Shown here: in pieces, positions 51,766 to 61,507 of the stretch
Position numbering within the stretch: the first letter of the stretch is position 1
Layout of the letters: each line of letters starts with the position of its first letter
NCBI RefSeq assembly: GCF_021538615.1
Contig: NZ_JAJHIZ010000003.1
Location: 3,348,001-3,412,000 of the forward strand
DNA length: 64,000 bases
Reading direction: 5' to 3'
DNA from: Niabella agricola
GTDB taxonomy: Bacteria; Bacteroidota; Bacteroidia; Chitinophagales; Chitinophagaceae
Made by a program: the position numbers and the translations under genes
Notes under the pieces: generated by a model
Seen by the model: only the letters and a program-made list of their open reading frames with translations
What the model was told of the DNA's origin: nothing
Databases searched by the model: none

Positions 51766-52731
51766 ATGAAACGTTTCCTAAAATTTTTGGTCCTTGTCAT
51801 TATCATAGTGATCGTAGCCGCACTGGGGTATCTTAAATTTTTATTACCTGCGGTAGGAAAAGCCCCTGATGTACAGGCGAAACCGTTGCCGGACCGAATC
51901 GAAAGAGGCAGGTACCTGGCCAATCATGTGGCCGTTTGTATGGACTGCCATTCAACAAGAGACTGGACGCGGTTTTCGGGGCCGGTAACGGACGGGTCAA
52001 CCGGTGTGGGTGGTGAATATTTTGGTCCTGAAATGGGTTTCCCGGGCACCTTTTATTCTAAAAATATAACACCATATCATCTTTCCGGCTGGACCGATGG
52101 AGAGATTTACCGAACCATTACTACCGGTGTTAACCGGAGCGGTGAAGCATTGTTTCCTGTAATGCCATATTTAAATTATGGAAAAATGGATCCGGAGGAC
52201 GTGCTGAGCATTATTGCGTACCTGCGAACCCTAACACCTAAAAAAAGCGATCCCCCTGCCCGGAAGATCGACTTTCCACTGAACTTCATCATCAATACCA
52301 TTCCAAAAAAGGCGGTACCAATGCAGCGACCTGATACGACTGATATTGTAAAACGCGGTGAATACCTGGTAACCATTGCGGCCTGCGTGGAATGTCATAC
52401 ACCGGTTAAAAAAGGACAGATCATCCCGGAAAAAGCATTCAGCGGGGGAAGGGAATTTGTGATGCCGGCCGGTGTTTTGCATACACCCAATATCACACCG
52501 GATGCTAAGACCGGTATCGGCGCCTGGTCGGATAGCATGTTTGTTAGCCGTTTCAAAGCATTCAGCCGGCCGGAAAGCCTGCATCCTGTTGGAAAAAATG
52601 AGTTCAATACCATTATGCCCTGGAGCATGTATGCTGGCATGACCGAGGGTGACCTGAGAGCGATCTTTGCGTATCTCAAAACCATTAAACCGATGGATAA
52701 CCGGGTGGTGATATTTGCGGAAACAAAATAG
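51766..52731 (+). CDS. Membrane-anchored dihaem cytochrome c
   Basis: A 321-residue protein with an N-terminal membrane anchor (FLVLVIIIVIVAALGYLKFL). Two cytochrome c folds each have a haem-binding C-x-x-C-H: CMDCH in VAVCMDCHSTRDWTRFSGPV, and CVECH in IAACVECHTPVKKGQIIPEK, with later Met ligands in the segments ALFPVMPYLNYG and FNTIMPWSMYAGM. It resembles the cytochrome subunit of periplasmic sugar or alcohol dehydrogenases, but no dehydrogenase gene is adjacent. It carries electrons to the respiratory chain from the periplasmic side. Confidence 0.9.
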   Translation: MKRFLKFLVLVIIIVIVAALGYLKFLLPAVGKAPDVQAKPLPDRIERGRYLANHVAVCMDCHSTRDWTRFSGPVTDGSTGVGGEYFGPEMGFPGTFYSKNITPYHLSGWTDGEIYRTITTGVNRSGEALFPVMPYLNYGKMDPEDVLSIIAYLRTLTPKKSDPPARKIDFPLNFIINTIPKKAVPMQRPDTTDIVKRGEYLVTIAACVECHTPVKKGQIIPEKAFSGGREFVMPAGVLHTPNITPDAKTGIGAWSDSMFVSRFKAFSRPESLHPVGKNEFNTIMPWSMYAGMTEGDLRAIFAYLKTIKPMDNRVVIFAETK

Positions 52732-52982
52732 CAACAGAATAAGATGATGGTTTTGATCGTTTATAAGACGCTGATCAACTGCAGTGCTTCAAAAAATACG
52801 GTTTTTCTTGAGGTCTTCCGATGCTGAAAATCCCAAAAACTGCACATCGGGCAATCTGTATTGTCAACTTTAAAAATCAAACGGCGGTCATTAAAGCAGG
52901 CGTACTTATTTGTAACAATCTTAACAACCGGAGGTAAACGCTTTTGTAAAACGACGCTTCTATTCTGTAAAGCGGAATCGTT

Positions 52983-53652
52983 ATGAAAAAGTTGTACTAC
53001 CTCCTGTTGCTGGGCCTGCCGTGTTTTGCGAAGGCGCAATCGACAATTCAGGTGAAAAACGACCGAAATCATAGTTTTAATATTATCCTGGAAAATGCCA
53101 TTCACTACTTTGAAGAAAGCGGGTCGAATATTTCCATTGCCAATCTGCCTGCCGGAAGGTATTGCTTTAAAATATGGGATCCTTTTTTCCCCGAAGCTTC
53201 TATGCATGAAACTACGGTGGATATAAAATCAGGCCAAAAGACAATCATTCAGGTACGGGAGCAGATGCAACTGGATAAGACCACAGAAACAATAAAGCTC
53301 AAACCCGGGGGGCAGGCCTGTTCCCCCGGTATCATACCCCGAACAACCGGTTTATCAGTGGCTGCCGAAAATGAAAGATGCTGACGCCAATGCGTTGGGG
53401 GCGACTATTGGTGGCAAAGCTTTTGACAATGATAAAGCAGCGATCTTAAGGACGGGTACCAGGTACAACTCCTTTACCACGGCACAGGTCCGGCAATGGA
53501 TCTCCAGTTTCAATTTCGGAAGTAATAAACTAAAAATGGCAAAACTGGTTTTCCCCCAGGTTTTGGATAAACAAAACTACCATCAGTTAAGAGATTCCTT
53601 TACTTTTTTAGGAGAACCAAACGAGTTTATGAAATTTTTAAATCAGCAATAA
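52983..53652 (+). pseudogene. DUF4476-family gene with a frameshift at a G-run
   Basis: The first frame (52983-53384) encodes a signal peptide (MKKLYYLLLLGLPCFAKAQS) and a beta-rich N-terminal domain (NLPAGRYCFKIWDPFF). A second frame (to 53652) encodes KDADANALGATIGGKAFDND, AAILRTGTRYNSFTTAQVRQ and LGEPNEFMKFLNQQ, the DUF4476 C-terminal domain. The frames join if one G is removed from the six-G run at 53307-53312, giving a P-G-G-R-P-V-P-P-V linker. The gene may be broken in this strain, phase-variable at the G-run, or affected by a sequencing error; the sequence alone cannot decide. Confidence 0.85.
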
Positions 53653-53696
53653 ATCAATAATAAAGGCTATTTTCATGGTTCTTATTAAACAGAAAC

Positions 53697-55301
53697 ATGA
53701 AAAAATGGATGACAGTAACCGCAGTGTTGCTGTTTGGAATCAATATCGGCGAAGCGCAAGCAGTAAAGCCGAAAATAAAAGACTGGCATTACCTCGATTA
53801 CCGGCAGGATGGCTACCGGGGGATCAGTCTTAACCAGGCCTATGCGCTTTTACAGGGGCGTAAAAGTACGCCGGTGATCGTGGCCGTGATCGATAGCGGT
53901 ATTGACACGCTGCAACCGGACCTGAAACCTGTGTTGTGGCAGAATCCCAAAGAAATCCCCAATAACAATATAGATGATGATGGTAACGGGCTGGTGGATG
54001 ATTACCATGGATGGAATTATCTGGGCGCACCGGATGGCGAAAATCTTTCGGTAAGCGTTAGTGATGATTGGCGTACCTATCACCGGTTTAAGGAACAGTT
54101 TGAGGGGAAGGACAGCACCTCGGTTGCAAAGGGGCAGCCATGGCAATACCGCGAATGGAAACGTGCACACCAGAAGTTGGTCGATTCGTATAACAGTGCT
54201 TCTAAGCTGATCGGCAACCTGCGCGAAAACTGGGAATTGGCTGAGCGGTCCAACACAATACTAAAAAAAGCGCTGAATAAAGAGGTGTTTACGCTAAAAG
54301 ATCTGGACAGCCTTCCGGTTGCCGATGCTAACCGGCAGTGGATCGGGATCTGGAAAAAAATACTGGAAGATGGCCAAACCACTAATGCCGGCTTTTTGAA
54401 GGGATTTGGCGACTACAAGAAAGAACAGGAAGATAACCTCATTAAGTTAACAACACCGCCGGAGGACGTTCGCGGAAAGCTGCTGCAGGATGACGATTAC
54501 GATATAACAAAAACCCGGTATGGCAATAACAATCTTACCGGGTTCAGCGGGTATCACGGCACCGGTGTCAGCAGCGTAATTGGGGCCGTGCGCAACAACG
54601 GTACCGGCATTGATGGTATTGCCGATAATGTAAAGATCATGATGATCCGGGGGATTCTGGGAAAGGATGAGTTTGATAAGGATGTGGCGTTAGCAATACG
54701 ATATGCAGTGGATCATGGTGCTACAGTGATCAATATGAGTTTTGGCAAATACATATCGCCCGATAAGCGCTGGGTAGATGATGCCATCGAATATGCCCTG
54801 TCAAAAGATGTGGTACTGGTACATGGTTCCGGTAACGATGCGGCGGACATCGATCAGGATGATCACTACCCCAATGCGTATACCATCGATCACCGGTTTT
54901 TACCAAATATGCTCCAGGTAGGGGCCAGCGGAGATGCGAGTCTGGGGACATTGGTCGCCGGATTCAGTAATTACGGTAAGAAAAAAGTAGACCTGTTTGC
55001 TCCTGGTCTTGAAATTCATTGCGCCATTGCTGGCGATGGTACGCAAATGGCCAGTGGTACCAGCCTTTCAAGTCCCGTGGTAGCAGGTATTGCGGCTCTT
55101 TTGCGATCGTATTTTCCAAAACTAAAGGCAACGGAAGTGGTAGACATCATAAAAAGGTCCGGAACGCTTTTGGAAGAACCCGTTGTGAAGCCGGGCACCA
55201 CGGATGAAAAAGTATTGCTTTCCGAATTATGTAGCTCGGGTAGGATCGCCAATGCCGCGGGCGCGGTAAGAATGGCACTGGAGCGGACCTCCGGAAAATA
55301 A
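53697..55301 (+). CDS. Secreted subtilisin-like serine protease (S8)
   Basis: A 534-residue protease with signal peptide (MKKWMTVTAVLLFGINIGEA). The catalytic triad is visible: Asp66 in IVAVIDSGIDTLQPDLK, His near 286 in GYHGTGVSSVIGA, and Ser near 455 in MASGTSLSSPVVAGIAALLR. The oxyanion region is VVLVHGSGNDAADI. The Asp and His sites are separated by about 220 residues rather than about 30-40, because a helical insert of roughly 160 residues (DSTSVAKGQPWQYREWKRAH to the DDYDITKTRYGNNN area) is placed between them; this occurs in a Bacteroidota S8 subfamily. It is likely a periplasmic or surface protease. Confidence 0.94.
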   Translation: MKKWMTVTAVLLFGINIGEAQAVKPKIKDWHYLDYRQDGYRGISLNQAYALLQGRKSTPVIVAVIDSGIDTLQPDLKPVLWQNPKEIPNNNIDDDGNGLVDDYHGWNYLGAPDGENLSVSVSDDWRTYHRFKEQFEGKDSTSVAKGQPWQYREWKRAHQKLVDSYNSASKLIGNLRENWELAERSNTILKKALNKEVFTLKDLDSLPVADANRQWIGIWKKILEDGQTTNAGFLKGFGDYKKEQEDNLIKLTTPPEDVRGKLLQDDDYDITKTRYGNNNLTGFSGYHGTGVSSVIGAVRNNGTGIDGIADNVKIMMIRGILGKDEFDKDVALAIRYAVDHGATVINMSFGKYISPDKRWVDDAIEYALSKDVVLVHGSGNDAADIDQDDHYPNAYTIDHRFLPNMLQVGASGDASLGTLVAGFSNYGKKKVDLFAPGLEIHCAIAGDGTQMASGTSLSSPVVAGIAALLRSYFPKLKATEVVDIIKRSGTLLEEPVVKPGTTDEKVLLSELCSSGRIANAAGAVRMALERTSGK

Positions 55302-55467
55302 GCGTAGGATTATATCGTTGGCCTTTTGTAATGAAAGGTTGTTCGGATCCGGCTATTTGCGTTTCCGGCAACGGAGTTATTTTTCTTTACTACCGTTCGT
55401 TTTGTAAAAAAAGGGAACCTGCCGGAAATTCTTCAACTTTTAGGCCTTTTTTTTCCTGTTTTAGACC

Positions 55468-55475
55468 TACTTTTG
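55468..55475 (+). promoter_or_regulatory. -7 promoter box of carB
   Basis: TACTTTTG, an exact TAnnTTTG match, about 33 bases before the ATG at 55509. It lies over the first part of the longer open frame, so that upstream start is excluded. Confidence 0.6.
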
Positions 55476-55508
55476 CGCAATTTATTTTTTTTAAAAGAAA
55501 ACAAAAAG

Positions 55509-58367
55509 ATGCCCAAAGATACTTCCATTAAAACGGTATTGATTATTGGCTCCGGTCCTATTGTTATAGGCCAGGCTTGTGAATTTGACTACTCCGGCAC
55601 CCAGGCCGCCCGCAGTTTGCGGGAAGAAGGGATCAAGGTGATCCTGGTCAACAGCAACCCGGCTACCATTATGACCGACCCGATGATGGCAGACCGTGTA
55701 TACCTTTTACCGCTGACCACAGAAAGCATTGAACAGATCCTTAAGGAGAATGATATTGATGCGGTATTGCCTACAATGGGAGGACAAACAGCACTGAATC
55801 TTTGTAAAGAAGCCGAAGAACTGGGACTTTGGAAAGAATACGATGTGCGGCTGATTGGTGTGGATATCAAGGCAATCGATAAGGCTGAGGACCGCGAACT
55901 GTTTCGCCAGTGGATGATTGAACTGGGTGTTCAGGTGGCTACGGCGAAAACGGCCAACTCCTTCCTGGAAGGAAAAGAATTCGCGCAGGAGATCGGTTTT
56001 CCGCTGGTGATCCGTCCATCGTTTACCCTTGGCGGTACCGGTGGAGGTTTTGTACACGATAAAGACGAGCTGGATGAAGCCCTGAACCGGGGTTTACAGG
56101 CTTCACCCATCCACGAAGTGCTGGTGGAAAAAGCCGTACTGGGCTGGAAGGAGTTTGAGCTGGAACTGCTGCGGGACTCTGCTAATAATGTATGTATCAT
56201 TTGTACCGTAGAAAACTTTGATCCCATGGGTGTGCATACCGGTGACTCCATTACGGTGGCGCCTTCTATGACGCTGAGTGATACCGGGATGCAACTGATG
56301 CGAAATACGGCAATCCGGATGATGCGGGACCTGGGCAATTTTGCCGGAGGCTGTAACGTACAGTTTGCCATGAACCCCGAAACCGAAGAGATCATCGCCA
56401 TTGAAATCAATCCCCGGGTGAGCCGTTCTTCGGCACTGGCTTCAAAAGCAACCGGGTATCCGATCGCAAAAATAGCCGCTAAACTGGCCATTGGTTATAA
56501 CCTGGATGAACTGGAAAACCAGATTACCGGAACCACCTCGGCTTATTTTGAACCGGCGCTGGATTATGTAATTGTAAAAATTCCCCGCTGGAACTTTGAT
56601 AAATTTAAAGGTGCTAATGATACCCTCGGCCTGCAGATGAAGAGCGTGGGCGAGGTAATGGCCATTGGCCGCAGCTTTAACGAGGCGGTACAGAAAGCCT
56701 GCCAGAGCCTGGAAAATAATGCCATCGGCCTCGGGTACTATGGCAAGAGCCTGATGCGTGCAGAGGAACTGCTGGAATATATTAAAACACCGAAATGGGA
56801 TCGCATATTCCGTATTAAAGATGCCCTGATGGCGGGTGTGTCTGTAGGAACCATCTCGAAAGCCACCAATGGCATCGATCGCTGGTTTCTTTCCGAGATC
56901 CAGAAACTTTGTGTCCTGGAAAAGAAAATTGCGGCCTATAACCTGGACACCCTGCCGGCCGAATTGCTGCGCGATGCCAAGGTAAACGGGTTCAGCGACG
57001 CTCAGATCGCCGAGATCATGGGGCATGGCAATACCGAAGAAGCCGTATACGCCCGCAGGAAAGAACTGGGCATCAACCGGGTGTATAAAATGGTAGATAC
57101 CTGCAGCGCCGAATTTGAAGCTAAAACGCCCTATTTCTACTCAACTTTTGATGCACCTTCCCATTCGGATCTGAGTGCCGGAGACCTGGTACACAACGAA
57201 TCCAGGGTTTCAGATAAGAAAAAGATCATCGTGCTGGGTAGCGGGCCCAACCGTATCGGTCAGGGTATTGAGTTCGATTACTGCTGTGTACATGGGCTGT
57301 TGGCGATTAAAGAAGCCGGTTATGAAGCGATTATGATGAACTGTAACCCGGAAACCGTGAGCACGGATTTTGATATGGCCGACAAGCTGTACTTTGAACC
57401 GGTATACTGGGAGCATGTGCGCGAATTGATCGAATATGAAAAGCCTGCAGGGGTGATTGTACAGTTAGGCGGGCAAACGGCGTTGAAGCTGGCAGAAAAG
57501 ATCAAAGACATGGGCGTGGAAATCATGGGTACCAGTTTTGATAATATGGACATCGCCGAAGACCGGGGCCGGTTCAGTGATATGCTGAAAGAATTAAAAA
57601 TTCCTTACCCGGAATATGGCTCGGCGTGGACAGTGGATGAAGCGGTACAAATCGCTAACCGTGTGGGCTATCCGGTACTGGTGCGTCCTTCTTATGTACT
57701 GGGCGGACAGCGGATGCGGATCGTATTAAATGATGATGAAGTAGAAAGAGCGGTAATCAGCCTACTGAAACATATTCCCGGCAATAAGATCCTGATCGAC
57801 CATTTTCTGGACCGTTGCCAGGAAGCGGAAGTGGATGCGATCTACGATGGTGAAAATTTCCACGTAATGGGTGTAATGGAACATATTGAGCCGGCAGGGA
57901 TCCACAGCGGAGACAGCAACGCCGTATTACCGGCCTTTAACCTCTCCCCGATGGAGGTGACTACCATGGAGCACTATGCAGAAAAAATTGCAAAAGCACT
58001 GGATATCCGTGGACTAATCAATATCCAGTTTGCGATAAAGGATGGTACCGTGTATGTAATTGAAGCCAACCCACGGGCATCGCGCACCACGCCATTTATT
58101 GCGAAAGCCTACCAGATTCCTTATCTGAACATTGCCACCAAGGTTATGATCGGCGCCAATAAATTGACAGATTTTAAAATAGAGAAAAAGCTGGACGGCT
58201 ATGCCATTAAGGAGCCGGTATTCAGCTTCAATAAATTCCCCGGGGTAAATAAAGAGTTGGGCCCTGAAATGAAGAGTACCGGCGAAGCAATCCGCTTTAT
58301 CAAAAACCTGAAGGACCCTTATTTCCGACAGCTTTATAAAGACCGGAGCATGTTCCTGAGCAAATAA
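55509..58367 (+). CDS. carB: Carbamoyl-phosphate synthase large subunit
   Basis: A 952-residue CarB. Both ATP-grasp halves are complete: VLIIGSGPIVIGQACEFDYS in the first and VLGSGPNRIGQGIEFDYCCV in the second, each with its ATP-binding and metal residues, for example AIEINPRVSRSSALASKATG and VIEANPRASRTTPFIAKAY. It ends at KSTGEAIRFIKNLKDPYFRQ-LYKDRSMFLSK, where other CarB proteins continue with a C-terminal MGS-like domain of about 120 residues that binds UMP and ornithine. The short form is typical of Bacteroidota, so it is not truncation. It makes carbamoyl phosphate for pyrimidines and arginine; carA is not in the window. Confidence 0.98.
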   Translation: MPKDTSIKTVLIIGSGPIVIGQACEFDYSGTQAARSLREEGIKVILVNSNPATIMTDPMMADRVYLLPLTTESIEQILKENDIDAVLPTMGGQTALNLCKEAEELGLWKEYDVRLIGVDIKAIDKAEDRELFRQWMIELGVQVATAKTANSFLEGKEFAQEIGFPLVIRPSFTLGGTGGGFVHDKDELDEALNRGLQASPIHEVLVEKAVLGWKEFELELLRDSANNVCIICTVENFDPMGVHTGDSITVAPSMTLSDTGMQLMRNTAIRMMRDLGNFAGGCNVQFAMNPETEEIIAIEINPRVSRSSALASKATGYPIAKIAAKLAIGYNLDELENQITGTTSAYFEPALDYVIVKIPRWNFDKFKGANDTLGLQMKSVGEVMAIGRSFNEAVQKACQSLENNAIGLGYYGKSLMRAEELLEYIKTPKWDRIFRIKDALMAGVSVGTISKATNGIDRWFLSEIQKLCVLEKKIAAYNLDTLPAELLRDAKVNGFSDAQIAEIMGHGNTEEAVYARRKELGINRVYKMVDTCSAEFEAKTPYFYSTFDAPSHSDLSAGDLVHNESRVSDKKKIIVLGSGPNRIGQGIEFDYCCVHGLLAIKEAGYEAIMMNCNPETVSTDFDMADKLYFEPVYWEHVRELIEYEKPAGVIVQLGGQTALKLAEKIKDMGVEIMGTSFDNMDIAEDRGRFSDMLKELKIPYPEYGSAWTVDEAVQIANRVGYPVLVRPSYVLGGQRMRIVLNDDEVERAVISLLKHIPGNKILIDHFLDRCQEAEVDAIYDGENFHVMGVMEHIEPAGIHSGDSNAVLPAFNLSPMEVTTMEHYAEKIAKALDIRGLINIQFAIKDGTVYVIEANPRASRTTPFIAKAYQIPYLNIATKVMIGANKLTDFKIEKKLDGYAIKEPVFSFNKFPGVNKELGPEMKSTGEAIRFIKNLKDPYFRQLYKDRSMFLSK

Positions 58368-58412
58368 GCAATATGCTATGCGGGATCTACGCTGCGGGGC
58401 TTCAAGTTATGT

Positions 58413-58437
58413 TATGCGGGACTTAAAGTCCCGCATA
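58413..58437. terminator. Palindrome after carB, possible terminator
   Basis: TATGCGGGACTT (58413-58424) is the reverse complement of AAGTCCCGCATA (58426-58437). A short T-rich stretch (tctgttttt) follows on the plus strand. It lies between carB and pdxA; the core gcgggacttaaagtcccgc is a common type of dispersed palindrome in this group. Confidence 0.7.
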
Positions 58438-58483
58438 TCTGTTTTTATTGTATTTTCATGGTTTAATTATCGACAATCTTAAT

Positions 58484-59569
58484 ATGACGCATAAACAAAA
58501 ACCGGTTATCGGCATTACTTCCGGAGATCTGAATGGCATTGGTATTGAGCTTATTGTAAAAACCTTTGCAGATACCCGCCTGCTGGATATCTGTACGCCT
58601 GTTATTTTCGCCAGTAATAAAGCAGTGAATTTTTACAGGAAGACGGTATCTGAAAGCAATTTCAGTTTCTTTCATACCCGGGAATTTGAAAAGATTAATC
58701 CCAAGCAGGTAACCATTTTCAACTGCTGGGAAGAAGAGGTGAACATTACACCCGGAACACTTAATGAAACCGGCGGCCGTTATGCCGTAATTTCCCTAGA
58801 AACGGCCATCGGGGCACTAAAAGAAAAAAAAATCGAAGGATTGGTAACAGCGCCCATTCATAAAACCAATGTGCAATCGGAGCAGTTTTCGTATACCGGG
58901 CATACTCCTTATCTCAAAGCCAGCTTTAACGCAAAAGATGTGGTTATGATGATGTGTGCCGAAAATATGCGCGTGGCACTGGTAACGGAGCATGTGCCGA
59001 TTAGCGAAGTGGCAAAACAGATTACGGCGGAGGCGATCCTGAGCAAACTGGCGATTATCAACAGCAGCCTGCAGCAGGATTTTGGCATCGGTAAGCCCCG
59101 TATTGCAGTGTTGGGGTTAAACCCGCATGCGGGTGATGAGGGGCTTGTTGGCAAAGAGGAACAAACCATCATTGCCCCGGCTGTAAAGCAGGCGCGCAAT
59201 AAGAACATCCTGGCGTTTGGTCCTTATAGTGCAGATGCATTTTTTGCCCGGGGACAATACGAAAAGTTTGACGCCGTACTGGCCATGTACCACGACCAGG
59301 GATTGATCCCTTTTAAATCGCTGGCACAGGGAGAAGGCATAAACTATACCGCGGGACTGGATATTGTACGCACTTCGCCGGATCATGGGGTGGCCTTTGA
59401 CATTGCCGGTAAGGGACGGGCCGATGCGGGTTCCTTCCTGCAGGCGGTTTATACCTGTACCGATATCATTAGCCAACGTGCAGAATACAAAGAACAACAT
59501 GCCAACCCCTTGCGCAAAGTATCACCGGAGGTGGTTTCCAGGCTGGAAGACGAAAAAATAGAAGAATAA
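58484..59569 (+). CDS. pdxA: 4-hydroxythreonine-4-phosphate dehydrogenase
   Basis: A 361-residue PdxA. Hallmarks are PVIGITSGDLNGIGIELIVK, LVTAPIHKTNVQSEQFSYTG-HTPYL (metal-binding His), LGLNPHAGDEGLVGKEEQ, MYHDQGLIPFKSLAQGEGIN and RTSPDHGVAFDIAGKG. It oxidises and decarboxylates 4-phosphohydroxy-L-threonine in the DXP-dependent pyridoxal phosphate pathway. The frame is open to 58448, but the ATG at 58484 gives the usual N-terminus. It is probably transcribed on its own after carB. Confidence 0.97.
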   Translation: MTHKQKPVIGITSGDLNGIGIELIVKTFADTRLLDICTPVIFASNKAVNFYRKTVSESNFSFFHTREFEKINPKQVTIFNCWEEEVNITPGTLNETGGRYAVISLETAIGALKEKKIEGLVTAPIHKTNVQSEQFSYTGHTPYLKASFNAKDVVMMMCAENMRVALVTEHVPISEVAKQITAEAILSKLAIINSSLQQDFGIGKPRIAVLGLNPHAGDEGLVGKEEQTIIAPAVKQARNKNILAFGPYSADAFFARGQYEKFDAVLAMYHDQGLIPFKSLAQGEGINYTAGLDIVRTSPDHGVAFDIAGKGRADAGSFLQAVYTCTDIISQRAEYKEQHANPLRKVSPEVVSRLEDEKIEE

Positions 59570-59590
59570 ATAACTGATAGATAAAAATGG

Positions 59591-59622
59591 GATCCTGCCG
59601 GTAAAAAGGCGGGATTTTTTTT
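59591..59622 (+). terminator. Terminator of pdxA
   Basis: ATCCTGCC (59592-59599) pairs with GGCGGGAT (59608-59615), one wobble, followed by a long T-run. It lies 22 bases after the pdxA stop. Confidence 0.9.
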
Positions 59623-60025
59623 TGCCACTGAGATACGTAGTTCCGAATGTTCGGGACACAGAAGTTTTGAATGTCCGCTCATGAATTTTCCTGTAGCTGT
59701 TTTGTGAAAATCTGAGGCGTCTTTGAGCATATATTGACGTCCGCGTGCTAAGGAAATGACATTAAAATGGCTAACGCTGAATGTTCAGTGTTTCAGTGGC
59801 ATAGAGCAGGAAACAGGCAAAAAAATAAGAGGGGGTACGATGATCTGGACAGATCCGGTAGCCCACTCTTAAGCCCTCTAAACCGTAGTAAAAATAGGAT
59901 GCTTAATGCTCTGTTTTGAATTTATTCGATGAATGCCCCGTTTTTTAAGCCCGGGCCGGAGAAAAAAAAGGTAAAGCAAAAGGAGCTTTTTGTTTTATGA
60001 TTCTGTATGCGGGGATTAACGTGCA
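59623..60025. other. Non-coding gap between pdxA and the M48 gene
   Basis: No gene or clear repeat is seen in these 400 bases. Short frames exist on both strands but start in low-quality positions and show no recognisable motif. Confidence 0.5.
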
Positions 60026-60052
60026 CAAAAAAAGCGACCCTGGAGGATCGCT
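60026..60052 (-). terminator. Terminator of the M48 gene
   Basis: Minus strand AGCGATCCtccaGGGTCGCT, a stem of about 7 bp with one mismatch, followed by TTTTTTTG. It lies about 27 bases after the stop at 60079. Confidence 0.8.
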
Positions 60053-60078
60053 GAAGCTGCCGTAGCAACTGCCTTCAA

Positions 60079-60855
60079 TTATTTCTTATAAAGTCCGTCC
60101 TGTTTGGCTTTTTCTTCCACCTTGGCGGCCCGGTCTTTACTGTCTGGGTGACTGCTCAGCATCTTTTCTGTGTTGCTGGCTTTAGCGCCGCCACTCAGTT
60201 CCGCAAGTTTGTTAAAGGCGCTGGCCATCGCCATTACATTATACCCGTTGCGTTTAAGGAAAGCGTATCCGTAGGCGTCTGCTTCCGATTCCTGTTTGCG
60301 GCTGTATTTCGACTCAAGCACCGCATTAGCAAACTGGCCCAGCTGGCTTTCGCTGAGCTGCGCTACAGCACCGGACTGGGAGGCCGCTGCATCTGTAATG
60401 GCCGCTCTTTTATAAGCTGCGCGGATGGCATCTCTTGTGTCTTTATTCTTTACATGTCCGATCTCATGTCCGATCACCGAAAGGATTTCTTCGTCGGTCA
60501 TCAGATCCATCAGGGCTGCAAAAACGCGAATACTGCCATCGGCACAGGCAAAAGCATTGATGTCTTTTACCAGGTAAACTTTGTAGTTGAGGTTTAATCC
60601 GTCTTCGCTTTTATGTTTTGCAAAGATTTTGTTCAGGCGAATGGCATAAGGATCATCCGCCTTGGCAACCGGATTGTTGGCATCCATCCATTCCACTGCC
60701 TGGCTGGCCAGTTTGGCAGCATCTGCATCGCTGAATGTGGCAGCCTTTACTCCTTTTTCCGCAGCGCCAATGGTTTTTGAGTTGAGTTTGAATTGCGCAA
60801 AAGATTTGGTGCCCAGTGTTGCAAGGATAGCAAGTGATAATACTACTTTCTTCAT
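60079..60855 (-). CDS. M48-family metalloprotease
   Basis: A 258-residue secreted peptidase with a signal peptide (MKKVVLSLAILATLGTKSFA). The zinc site HEIGH is at about 129-133 in VIGHEIGHVKNKDTRDAIRA, with the third ligand in SKYSRKQESEADAYGYAFLK (Glu). It belongs to the BepA/LoiP-like periplasmic M48 group, which degrade or assemble outer-membrane proteins. It stands alone with its own promoter box (TAGTTTTG at 60885-60892) and terminator. Confidence 0.95.
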   Translation of the reverse strand: MKKVVLSLAILATLGTKSFAQFKLNSKTIGAAEKGVKAATFSDADAAKLASQAVEWMDANNPVAKADDPYAIRLNKIFAKHKSEDGLNLNYKVYLVKDINAFACADGSIRVFAALMDLMTDEEILSVIGHEIGHVKNKDTRDAIRAAYKRAAITDAAASQSGAVAQLSESQLGQFANAVLESKYSRKQESEADAYGYAFLKRNGYNVMAMASAFNKLAELSGGAKASNTEKMLSSHPDSKDRAAKVEEKAKQDGLYKK

Positions 60856-60884
60856 GTTTTTCGGTTTAATAATAAATTTTGCGC

Positions 60885-60892
60885 CAAAACTA
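60885..60892 (-). promoter_or_regulatory. -7 promoter box of the M48 gene
   Basis: Minus strand TAGTTTTG, an exact TAnnTTTG match about 30 bases before the ATG at 60855. Confidence 0.5.
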
Positions 60893-60922
60893 AGGGGTTT
60901 CTGTTAAATCAGCGTTACGAGA

Positions 60923-61459
60923 TCAGGAATTCAATAAACCATCCACTGCTTTTATTGCTGCCCGGATCCGGTTGGTTCCCAATCCCTTAATTTCCACCCA
61001 GGGTGTTTGCTGATCGATTAGCAGGGATCTGTAGATCCGAAACAGTTCTTCCCGGGTTTCAGGGTCGGGGTATTCCCGCAGTGCATCCTGCACCCAGGGA
61101 AGATCCGTATTGCAAAGCAGGTACAGATCGTAGCGGCGTGCAGCAATAGCATCGAGGATAAACCTGTGGCATTTGTTAAAGACGAACTCACACCACACTT
61201 TCATAACATACATATCGGTGTCAATAAAGAGCGGTGACATCCCGGCGCTCCGGAGCTGATGGCTGTATTGATCTTCCAGTGCCAGCTGGCCTTTTGCGAT
61301 CACCAGCAGGTCTTCGTAGGTATAGTCCTTTCCGTTTTCCATTAAATAGCTCCGCGCATATTCCGGGCACCAACCGGTTTTATAATGCCGGGCCAGGGCC
61401 GAGCAAAGATTGCTTTTACCGGTACTTTCGGGGCCAATGATCACAATTTTTTTTAGCAT
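60923..61459 (-). CDS. NadR-type ribosylnicotinamide kinase-like ATPase
   Basis: A 178-residue P-loop protein. Walker A is IIGPESTGKSNLCSALARHY at 7-26; TGWCPEYARSYLMENGKDYT and LALEDQYSHQLRSAGMSPLF-IDTDMYVMKVW match the kinase domain of NadR, with the conserved E-Y-A-R and D-T-D residues. NadR kinases phosphorylate ribosylnicotinamide to NMN for NAD salvage. The adenylyltransferase domain of full NadR is absent, so this is a stand-alone kinase of that family; the substrate is inferred. Confidence 0.85.
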   Translation of the reverse strand: MLKKIVIIGPESTGKSNLCSALARHYKTGWCPEYARSYLMENGKDYTYEDLLVIAKGQLALEDQYSHQLRSAGMSPLFIDTDMYVMKVWCEFVFNKCHRFILDAIAARRYDLYLLCNTDLPWVQDALREYPDPETREELFRIYRSLLIDQQTPWVEIKGLGTNRIRAAIKAVDGLLNS

Positions 61460-61507
61460 GGTTTTAAATAAAAAATCCTGGAATAATGAAAACGCTGTCG
61501 CAGAGCG

